Below are positions 1 to 5,342 of a DNA stretch of 5,879 nucleotides, piece by piece. The stretch lies in NCBI GenBank assembly GCA_012031335.1, contig JAAUTT010000325.1, positions 1 through 5,879 on the forward strand, written 5' to 3'. Position numbers and translations under genes: made by a program. The stretch is from Bacteroidales bacterium. Its GTDB lineage: Bacteria; Bacteroidota; Bacteroidia; Bacteroidales; JAAUTT01. The notes below the pieces were generated by a model that saw nothing but the letters and a program-made list of their open reading frames with translations, ran no database searches and was not told the origin of the DNA. Position 1 is the stretch's first letter. The number at the start of each line of letters is the position of its first letter.

Positions 1-472
1 ACCGATGTCGATGGTTGAACCCCGGCAGCCGTTCCAGCGATTGCATAAGACTTCCGCCAAGGTTCTGTTTCAGGTAATCGTTATTTACAATTTCAATATT
101 GAGCGATTCTTCTTTTTTACGGAATTCGGCATGGTGGCCCGTTACAATTACTTCGTTTAGTGTTTGCGGGAGCGACTTCAGCTGTACCGATAGGTTATGT
201 ACATTGCGAACATCAATGGTATCTGAGAATTTCTTATAACCCAGAAACGAAATTTCAACAGTATATTTCCCCGCAGGTAAACCACGAATTTCAAAGTTTC
301 CTTTTCGGTCGGTACCTGTACCTTTTCTTATGGGTGTTAAGTATACATTGGCCCCCGGCAATGGTAAATTATTTTCGTCGGTTACCTGTCCGGTTAAAGT
401 ATGTAAAGTCTGGCTAAATGCTGCGACAGGTAAAAATACAAGCACAACACAAAGCCCTGATAAAAATTTCAT
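1..472 (-). CDS. TonB-dependent outer-membrane receptor, N-terminal part (runs off the window)
   Basis: The gene starts at the ATG at 472-470 and continues past base 1; 157 residues are readable. Residues 1-20 form a signal peptide with cleavage expected before Gln21 (AFS/Q). Residues about 26-100 form a carboxypeptidase-regulatory-like beta-sandwich domain (GQVTDENNLPLPGANVYL, then GNFEIRGLPAGKYTVEISFLGY). The junction LNEVIVTG at 105-112 precedes the plug, which begins with NLGGSLMQSLERLPG. Such receptors import a scarce ligand across the outer membrane using TonB energy. The gene lies 47 bases after the small His/Cys protein and appears to be last in a Fur-regulator/GTPase operon, so a metal ligand, perhaps zinc as for ZnuD, is inferred. 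After LPG the frame reads FNHRHR, whereas a neighbouring frame gives STIDIG, which I recall as typical of this family, so a frameshift near 18-23 is likely. The ligand is not provable here. Confidence 0.88.
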   Translation of the reverse strand, partial: MKFLSGLCVVLVFLPVAAFSQTLHTLTGQVTDENNLPLPGANVYLTPIRKGTGTDRKGNFEIRGLPAGKYTVEISFLGYKKFSDTIDVRNVHNLSVQLKSLPQTLNEVIVTGHHAEFRKKEESLNIEIVNNDYLKQNLGGSLMQSLERLPGFNHRHR

Positions 473-519
473 TGAAATAGTTATAAGGTAAAATGTGTAA
501 AAGAAATTTGAAAGAAATT

Positions 520-846
520 TTAAGCTATAACAGGAGGAGCCCTGGGTGAAATTAAATTTTCGTTGGCACTTATATAACCCGCCTGAGTAGCAACAATAAT
601 CAGTTTAGTATATAAAAACCCGAAATAGCTAATATTGGGAGACTTTGGAAGGTCGTTGACAGAGAATTCGTATTCACAAATGGGGCAGAATTCGTTGGTG
701 TATTCGGATAAAACAACTAAGTCAGATTCATGTTTGCACTGAGCTAAGGTATGATGTTGATGAAACGCTTTGATCATCATTGGTGCAATAAACACCAGAA
801 GATGAAAAAAGATTACTATAGAAATATGATAATTTAATCGTTTCAT
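520..846 (-). CDS. Small membrane-anchored His/Cys-rich protein, DUF2946-like in layout
   Basis: This is a 108-residue protein if started at the ATG at 846-844 (MKRLNYH). An in-frame ATG at 867 would add seven residues, but the later start gives a better signal or anchor sequence with Lys2 and Arg3. Residues 8-25 are hydrophobic and probably act as a signal anchor. After them come possible metal ligands: His29, His31, His32, Cys37, His39, and a CPIC motif at 54-57 followed by EYEF. The tail ends in RAPPVIA. The order of anchor, HxHH, CxxC and a terminal RAPP resembles, from memory, DUF2946 proteins found beside metal-related TonB receptors in other phyla; this is a resemblance, not a demonstrated family match. 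The gene sits 47 bases before the TonB receptor. A role in binding or delivering metal in the periplasm is inference. Confidence 0.72.
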   Translation of the reverse strand: MKRLNYHISIVIFFHLLVFIAPMMIKAFHQHHTLAQCKHESDLVVLSEYTNEFCPICEYEFSVNDLPKSPNISYFGFLYTKLIIVATQAGYISANENLISPRAPPVIA

Positions 847-862
847 AACTTTACAAATAATA

Positions 863-886
863 AACAATCAACTTTAGCGAATTGTT
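863..886. repeat. Inverted repeat between the two small genes
   Basis: AACAAT at 863-868 pairs with ATTGTT at 881-886 across a 12-base loop. The stem can be lengthened outward with one bulged base (from about 859 to 889). It lies in the 78-base gap between the 62-residue gene and the small His/Cys gene. It is AT-rich and has no clear T-tract on the minus strand, so it may be a weak mRNA hairpin or chance. Confidence 0.25.
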
Positions 887-924
887 ATTTATGAATCTCA
901 AAACCTTACTACAAAATAAAACTT

Positions 925-1113
925 TCATTTAGCATTGATCTTAATAACTATTCTTTTACAATACATGAATGTTTTTTCACCCCACTTGCTCTGAATTAAG
1001 AAAATATGTTTTCCCATTTTACGATCATGTTTAACCAATTGAACAAACTCAACCTCATCAAGAATATAAATAAGACGCTCATTATTAGAAGCATTGAGTT
1101 TTAATTTGACCAT
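925..1113 (-). CDS. Hypothetical 62-residue basic protein
   Basis: I do not recognise this family. The frame runs from the ATG at 1113-1111, with an in-frame TGA directly before it that fixes the start, to a TGA at 927-925. The protein is rich in Lys and Arg (for example QSKWGEKTFMYCKR, then IVIKINAK at the end), has one Cys, no signal peptide and no membrane segment. The alternation of hydrophobic and charged residues in its second half suggests beta strands. It begins 38 bases after the COG0523 GTPase stop codon, on the same strand, and precedes the His/Cys protein gene, so it is probably co-transcribed with them. A small cytoplasmic protein of the metal-response operon is the most that can be said; a chance open frame remains possible given its size. 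Confidence 0.55.
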   Translation of the reverse strand: MVKLKLNASNNERLIYILDEVEFVQLVKHDRKMGKHIFLIQSKWGEKTFMYCKRIVIKINAK

Positions 1114-1151
1114 TCAGAACTGTCACCGGTATCTTATTCGTATTCTTAGTT

Positions 1152-2174
1152 TTATTTTTCTGGTTTAAAAAGTAATTGATATAGATTATCTTCCAATTTA
1201 TCCCTGTTTATCTTTTTGCCGATAAAAATAAGTTTGCTAAACCGGTTTTCGTCACCCCAGGGATCACCGATTTCGAACATATAGGTTGAACGCACTGCTT
1301 GAAAGATGTACCTTTCGGGCATATCTTCGAAACTTACGATACCTTTTACCCTGTAAATAGTATCATTGTTAAAGTGAAGAAAGTTTTGCATCCAGAAACT
1401 AAAATTACCAAGATCGAAACTACCCGGAATGGAAAAGCCTTCGGACAATATGTCGTGATAGTGTTCTTTTTTACCGATGATAACCGACGGCTTAGTAAGG
1501 TTTTTTATTTTTGATATTGTAAGATTCCGGAACGATAGCGTTGACTTTGCAATTGCCTCCCCTGAAAAAGTAAAAGTATCGAGAATGTCAATTTTTTCAA
1601 TATCAGCATAAGCTACCGGATATATTTCTGCCAATGGGTTAACTTCCTTAATAAGCCGTTTTAACTCGTATGCATAATCCAGGTGTATATTATCTGTTTT
1701 GTTTAGAAGCACTATATCCGACAGGGCAAGTTGTTTACGCACTTCTGGCTGTTCATCTATCAGATCTTCCATATTAACAGCATCGGCCAGGCAAATAACG
1801 CTATCGAGCCGGAATTGCATCTGAATGTCTTCGGACGATAAAAATGCTTGGATAATAGTGTCTGGATCGGCAATACCAGTGGTTTCTACAAGCAAATGAT
1901 TAAATACATACTCTCCATCGATTAGCTGGTTTATAGCCTTTTGAAAGTCGTCGTTAAGAGAACAGCAAATACAGCCATTGGCCAGCTCAAAAATGTTTTC
2001 GTTGGCACCTACTATTAACCCACCATCAATACCTATTTCGCCAAATTCGTTTTCGATGATGGCAAATTTCTTATTCGCATATTTTTTTATCAGGTTGTTG
2101 AGCAAGGTTGTTTTCCCTGAGCCTAAAAAGCCTGTAATAATGGTAACCGGGATTCTGTGATCGTCCATATACAT
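1152..2174 (-). CDS. COG0523 / CobW-family G3E GTPase, putative metallochaperone
   Basis: This 340-residue cytoplasmic GTPase is full length for its family. The Walker A motif is GFLGSGKT at 15-22. ENEFGEIGIDGGLI (41-54) covers the switch region. The family metal-binding motif NGCICCSL has its CxCC at 68-71. ETTGIADP is at 97-104 and the guanine-recognition NKTD at 158-161. EHYHDI at 237-242 is a possible second metal site, and the CobW C-terminal domain spans about 270-335 (VKGIVSFEDMPERYIF, then RSTYMFEIGDPW). Family members use GTP hydrolysis to deliver a metal to client proteins, and Zur-controlled members work under zinc shortage. The gene follows the Fur-family regulator by 32 bases. 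An alternative start two codons downstream (Met3) is possible. Four A runs of six or seven within the gene all stay in frame. Zinc specificity is inferred from the neighbourhood; cobalt or another metal is possible. Confidence 0.95.
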   Translation of the reverse strand: MYMDDHRIPVTIITGFLGSGKTTLLNNLIKKYANKKFAIIENEFGEIGIDGGLIVGANENIFELANGCICCSLNDDFQKAINQLIDGEYVFNHLLVETTGIADPDTIIQAFLSSEDIQMQFRLDSVICLADAVNMEDLIDEQPEVRKQLALSDIVLLNKTDNIHLDYAYELKRLIKEVNPLAEIYPVAYADIEKIDILDTFTFSGEAIAKSTLSFRNLTISKIKNLTKPSVIIGKKEHYHDILSEGFSIPGSFDLGNFSFWMQNFLHFNNDTIYRVKGIVSFEDMPERYIFQAVRSTYMFEIGDPWGDENRFSKLIFIGKKINRDKLEDNLYQLLFKPEK

Positions 2175-2206
2175 TTTTCCTGTTGTTTTAATACTGGCTC
2201 CTGATC

Positions 2207-2617
2207 CTAATTATTGCACTTACTGCACATGCCCTTAATGATTACATCGCACTGGATGGATGTAAACCCTTCAGGCAATTCATAAGCTTGCGTTTTAACT
2301 GCGTTTAAACATACCAGTGAATTACATTTGGTGCAAAAGAAATGAACGTGGTCGGTTGTATGTCGATGTCCACCTTCACATTGATTTAGCGCATATTTAA
2401 TAATGGTATTATCTGCCACTATACGATGCAGAATACCTGCTTCTTCTAAAGTCTGCACACTGCGATAGAACGTAATTCGGTCGTACAGCGCCCCCATTTT
2501 TTCTTTTACCTCGCTTTCTGATAATGGGTTTAGGCTTGTTTGTAAAGCCTGTATTATTGCCACCCTTGGAGAAGTCTTCTTTAACTGGTGTGTTTGTAAA
2601 ATTTCTATGGCATTCAT
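2207..2617 (-). CDS. Fur-family metal-dependent repressor, probably Zur-like
   Basis: This is a 136-residue protein of normal Fur-family length. The N-terminal winged helix covers about 12-75 (TSPRVAIIQAL, then DRITFYRSVQTLEEAGILHRI, where the recognition helix lies). The C-terminal dimerisation and metal domain has a His cluster (His84, His86, His90, His92) and two CxxC pairs, Cys95/Cys98 and Cys131/Cys134, the usual structural zinc site. Additional cysteines are at 80, 103 and 123. Proteins of this family bind DNA as dimers when loaded with metal and switch off uptake genes. The gene is first of a five-gene run that includes a COG0523 GTPase and a TonB receptor, a pairing typical of zinc-responsive (Zur) control. 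A 29-base palindrome 36 bases upstream of the start suggests autoregulation. Fur or PerR identity cannot be excluded from the sequence alone. Confidence 0.93.
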   Translation of the reverse strand: MNAIEILQTHQLKKTSPRVAIIQALQTSLNPLSESEVKEKMGALYDRITFYRSVQTLEEAGILHRIVADNTIIKYALNQCEGGHRHTTDHVHFFCTKCNSLVCLNAVKTQAYELPEGFTSIQCDVIIKGMCSKCNN

Positions 2618-2653
2618 TTGTTCCTAATGTTAACCAAAAACACTGTAATAACA

Positions 2654-2682
2654 TTTCATTTGAAATATTGTTGCAAATGAAA
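2654..2682. promoter_or_regulatory. Candidate operator (Zur/Fur-type palindrome) of the regulator operon
   Basis: TTTCATTTG at 2654-2662 is the exact reverse complement of CAAATGAAA at 2674-2682. Within the 11-base spacer three further pairs match, so 12 of 14 positions pair around the centre at 2668. The inner 19 bases (2659-2677, from TTTGAAAT to TTGCAAA) have the size of a Fur-family box. The site ends 36 bases before the regulator start codon, where a repressor would block its own operon. Binding by this regulator is inferred. Confidence 0.6.
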
Positions 2683-2683
2683 G

Positions 2684-2700
2684 ACAAATTTTGAATTTGT
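2684..2700. promoter_or_regulatory. Second palindrome next to the candidate operator
   Basis: ACAAATT at 2684-2690 and AATTTGT at 2694-2700 are perfect reverse complements separated by TTG. The site starts one base after the 29-base palindrome ends. It could be a second, differently spaced operator half, the site of another regulator, or an AT-rich coincidence. Its arms resemble the outer TTTG/CAAA part of the first palindrome. Confidence 0.4.
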
Positions 2701-2901
2701 TCAAGGTTTTAAAAAAGATATTTATGGTTTCAATAAAAGTTGTTGGATTTGAGTCAATAAAAGAAGATCCTGCATATACCCAAAGACATTAAGTCTTAAA
2801 ATTACCGCCATTTAATTGATCGTATTAGATTAACAAATCAAAAGATTAATGACTGTGAAGTTCACACCAGGAAGGCAATGCACCTGATATTTAAGAGGTT
2901 G

Positions 2902-5225
2902 CTAAATAGACCGGAACTTCAAACCAAATAAATCATCCTGGAAGCGAAGGTCCGTATATATAATTGCTGTCGCGGTATTTACCTGTATCAAAATCGGTCT
3001 GATATTGATTGAAAATATTCTTAACCCCGCCAAAAAACTTCCAGTCCGTTGTGGAGCTTTTCAAACCTAAAAAGATATGAAAGTTTAAAGTTATTCTCGA
3101 AGAAAGAACCGGTAGTAATTATTCTGTCGGTATCCGGATTTTCAGGTGAACCTGCAACATGAAGAATATCCATGGAACCAGTGTATACTCCGCTAAGAGA
3201 TGCATTAAATCTTTCTCCCGGTGTTATTGTAACCGTATAATAACCATATCTGTCGGGAGTTCTCAGATACTTTTTCACAGGTTCGAGCGATTCGGAATAG
3301 GCAACGGGATTTTCGAAGTAACTCGACTGTAATGTAAGGCCTGTTTCAACCTGAACCTTTTTACTATAATTGCCTCTTAATTCAAATGTTATCCCCTGAA
3401 CAAGCGATCCGGAAGCATTTCGTTTTTCAAATATCAACCCAAAATTATCCTCACCGGCTTCCTCAAGTTTAAAAGCGTTTTCCAGGACAGTATAAAACCC
3501 TTCAAGTGTAAATCCCCAGATATATTTTTCAGTTGCCCTGTCGTGATTAACCGAAAGGCTGTAGCTGGTCGATCTTTCCTCCTTAAGATTTTCAGCCAGT
3601 CGGACCCTCGAAACTCCACCACCGGCAAAAGCGATATGCATATCTGTATCAAAAGCCTGAGGTGCCCTGAAGCCTGTGGACCAGGAAGCCCTGAACTGAG
3701 TATTATTATAAAGCTTGTAGAGTAAAGAAAAACGAGGATTAACAACTACTTTACTAACAAGATTATGTTTATCGGCCCTTAAACCCGACAACAACGTTAA
3801 ACCTTTCATTATTTCCCAGTCGCTTTGCAAAAAGCTGCCGGTGGTATAGGTTGTTTGATCTATTTTGTAGTTGTAAGCCTCAATAACATCAAGCACGTCG
3901 TCGTAAAGGTACTCAGCACCGGCAGTAATAGTATTTGTCCCCGAAAGGAAGTTTTCAATTTTATGATTGAACTGAATTCCAGCCTGAAAGGTACTATTAT
4001 CGGTATCCCCATACGGAGGATTCATAAAATGAGCTATGTAAGCAGACGAATCGCCAGTTTCGGGAATAATACCGGTGTAGTGTTTTCTTTTGGTATTTTG
4101 ACCTGCCAGATAAGTGATAAAAGACGTTTTATCGTTATTTAAATCAATTTCATAATCAACACTGCCCATAATAACGTTATGGGTCCGCTCTTCGGATTGC
4201 TCAGCTTCATGTGCTGCCTTATCAGTCATTTCGCCACCATAACGGTACTCGTACATGCTGCTGAAACTAAATTCAAGTTTCTGATTGGGTGTAGGTTTCA
4301 GAAAAGATGTTACTCCAAACGAATTATTTTTCAACATGGGCATTTCCGAATAATTATCTCCATTAACATCGAAATAATCGCGTTCCCGGCGTGTGGCAAA
4401 AAACGACATTCCTGCATTTCGCTGTGGCGAAAGTACATTCATATTTGCATTTACCTGATTATCATTGGCCACACCATCAATAACAGCGTGATTTACCGAC
4501 ACTTCATATGTATTCTGGTCGGGAATTTTAGTCAAAATATTTACAGTCCCCCCGATAGCGCTGGAGCCATACAAGGCAGACCCTCCTCCCCTCACAACTT
4601 CAATACGGTCTATCATGTTGGCCGGAATCTGCTCCATGCCATACAAGCCGGTTAACGGACTGAAAATTGGCCGGCCATTGATCAATATTTGTGAATAGGA
4701 ACCGCCCAGCCCATTCATTCTCAGCTGGGAATAATTACAGGTTTGGCAATCAGTTTCGACACGCAAGCCAGGTTGAAAACATAATCCTTCGGACAAGGTA
4801 CTGGCCTGAATTAAACCCAGTGTTTTCCCTTCGAGCACATTTACAATCACCGGCGATTCTGTTTTCCTTTTAAATGTTTTTGTTCCGGTAACAACAACTT
4901 CATTGAGCGACATTACCTCAGCTTCAAGATCGAAGTTTATCTCACTGGGTAACTCCTTTTTTGAGTGAAACGAGCTTTGTTTGTTTCTTATAACCCACTA
5001 ATTGAGCAGTTATCTCAAAATCTCCTTCCGGAAGGTTAATCAGCATAAAATGCCCTGTTTCGTCGGTTGTGGTTCCAATATTTTTACCTTCAATAACTAC
5101 TGTGGCAAAAGGTAAATGTTCTCCCTTCGATTTAACATCCCCAAAATATTGGCATCGGTCTTTTGAGCTTTCAGGATAACAGGTGACACCAGAAATATTA
5201 TATAAAAGAGTATTGATTTCTTCAT
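2902..5225 (-). pseudogene. TonB-dependent receptor gene, full extent, broken by five apparent frameshifts
   Basis: Joining six segments restores a typical receptor of about 774 residues. The natural start is the ATG at 5225-5223, giving the signal peptide MKKSILFYIIFLVSPVILKA before Gln21. The frame must then change at about 5139-5146 (one base missing in TTTTGGGG on the coding strand), 4957-4962 (one extra A in a run of six), 3032-3037 (one extra T in a run of six), about 2940 (one base missing) and about 2923 (one base missing). After the third site the receptor tail reads [14 protein letters not shown], then [14 protein letters not shown] and LKFRSI, ending at a TAG at 2904-2902. The restored ends are what a complete receptor should have. 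The gene is therefore either decayed or carries sequencing errors; three of the five sites cannot be explained by a wrong start choice, because the shifted frames continue recognisable receptor sequence. Confidence 0.8.
3021..4913 (-). CDS. TonB-dependent receptor, plug and beta-barrel (largest intact frame)
   Basis: This 630-residue frame begins at an internal Met within the receptor (SLNEVVVTG, residues 2-10) and ends early because of the shift at 3032-3037. The plug domain spans about 20-130: [80 protein letters not shown] and GGTVNILTK. The remaining 500 residues are alternating strands of an outer-membrane barrel, including [17 protein letters not shown] CxxC pair (DCQTC) sits in the plug. 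Related Bacteroidota receptors are usually labelled as ferrienterochelin, haem or cobalamin receptors, but the ligand is not set by these motifs. It lies between a ZIP transporter and the Fur-family operon, which suggests a metal or metal complex. The true start is at 5225, not at 4913. Confidence 0.9.
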   Translation of the reverse strand: MSLNEVVVTGTKTFKRKTESPVIVNVLEGKTLGLIQASTLSEGLCFQPGLRVETDCQTCNYSQLRMNGLGGSYSQILINGRPIFSPLTGLYGMEQIPANMIDRIEVVRGGGSALYGSSAIGGTVNILTKIPDQNTYEVSVNHAVIDGVANDNQVNANMNVLSPQRNAGMSFFATRRERDYFDVNGDNYSEMPMLKNNSFGVTSFLKPTPNQKLEFSFSSMYEYRYGGEMTDKAAHEAEQSEERTHNVIMGSVDYEIDLNNDKTSFITYLAGQNTKRKHYTGIIPETGDSSAYIAHFMNPPYGDTDNSTFQAGIQFNHKIENFLSGTNTITAGAEYLYDDVLDVIEAYNYKIDQTTYTTGSFLQSDWEIMKGLTLLSGLRADKHNLVSKVVVNPRFSLLYKLYNNTQFRASWSTGFRAPQAFDTDMHIAFAGGGVSRVRLAENLKEERSTSYSLSVNHDRATEKYIWGFTLEGFYTVLENAFKLEEAGEDNFGLIFEKRNASGSLVQGITFELRGNYSKKVQVETGLTLQSSYFENPVAYSESLEPVKKYLRTPDRYGYYTVTITPGERFNASLSGVYTGSMDILHVAGSPENPDTDRIITTGSFFENNFKLSYLFRFEKLHNGLEVFWRG

Positions 5226-5247
5226 AGACTTTATTAGTTTTTAACAC
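4942..5247 (-). CDS. Carboxypeptidase-regulatory-like domain fragment of the same receptor
   Basis: The open frame of 101 codons starts at a GTG and ends at a TGA at 4944-4942, but only codons after about 5140 are genuine. They encode GDVKSKGEHLPFATVVIEG, then TTDETGHFMLINLPEGDFEI and TAQLVGYKKQTKLVSLKK, a carboxypeptidase-regulatory-like domain found at the N terminus of Bacteroidota TonB receptors. The first third of the frame (MLKTNKVYEEINTLLYNISG) is the signal-peptide region read in the wrong frame; the right frame starts at the ATG at 5225. At the other end, removing one A from the run at 4957-4962 turns the terminal KKGVTQ-stop into [20 protein letters not shown], which continues straight into the receptor plug. 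It is therefore a piece of one receptor, not a gene of its own. Confidence 0.75.
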   Translation of the reverse strand: MLKTNKVYEEINTLLYNISGVTCYPESSKDRCQYFGDVKSKGEHLPFATVVIEGKNIGTTTDETGHFMLINLPEGDFEITAQLVGYKKQTKLVSLKKGVTQ

Positions 5248-5342
5248 TAAACAAGCTGAAGAACTATAGGTTCGAAATTAAGACCAATGAGTCTTTATTT
5301 ATAAAACCGAAGGATCTGACACTGTAAATTACAACAAATCAA
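5226..5342. other. Spacer between the ZIP transporter and the receptor gene
   Basis: These 117 bases have no gene. They include a perfect 11-base palindrome TGTAAATTACA (5323-5333) and a short inverted repeat AAGAC-caatga-GTCTT (5280-5295). The second could form a weak hairpin after the ZIP gene, but no T-tract follows it on the minus strand. A 9-base word, ACACTGTAA at 5319-5327, also occurs at 2640-2648 just upstream of the Fur-family gene. A shared regulatory site is possible but weakly supported. Confidence 0.4.

Larger units (their letters stand above)
2618..2901. other. Non-coding region between the receptor and the regulator operon
   Basis: These 284 bases hold no convincing gene on either strand. 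The half nearest the regulator gene contains the two palindromes listed separately. The far half contains TGTGAAGTTCACA (2854-2866, six-base arms and one central base) and AAGAC-attaa-GTCTT (2783-2797). Neither is followed by a T-tract on the minus strand, so I cannot call a terminator for the receptor gene. The promoter of the regulator operon should lie here, but no clear Bacteroidota -33/-7 pair (TTTG and TAnnTTTG) is visible. Confidence 0.6.

Noticed and set aside
160..417. Plus-strand open frame of 85 codons
   Set aside because: It is antisense to the signal-peptide and regulatory-like domain of the TonB receptor.
1299..2160. Plus-strand open frames of 71 and 60 codons
   Set aside because: They are antisense to the complete GTPase gene and show no domain.
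2409..2687. 92-codon minus-strand open frame overlapping the start of the Fur-family gene
   Set aside because: It overlaps the repressor gene in another frame, has no recognisable domain and runs through the palindromic operator region.
2854..2866. CRP-type binding site
   Set aside because: The half-sites TGTGA and TCACA are three bases apart rather than six, and CRP control of this kind is not expected in this phylum.
3434..3745. 103-codon minus-strand open frame inside the receptor gene
   Set aside because: It is an alternative frame of the receptor barrel; the main frame stays open and keeps receptor sequence throughout this stretch.
3825..4655. Plus-strand open frames of 105 and 158 codons
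   Set aside because: They lie opposite the receptor barrel and plug, whose minus-strand product is clearly recognisable; the plus-strand products match nothing I know.
4957..4962. Programmed -1 ribosomal frameshifting at the A-run followed by G
   Set aside because: The run resembles a slippery site, but the downstream frame needs one base skipped (+1), not a -1 slip. With five shifts in one gene, programmed recoding is unlikely.
5280..5295. AAGAC/GTCTT hairpin as a terminator of the ZIP gene
   Set aside because: The stem has only five pairs and no T-tract follows on the minus strand. A similar AAGAC/GTCTT repeat at 2783-2797 fails for the same reason.
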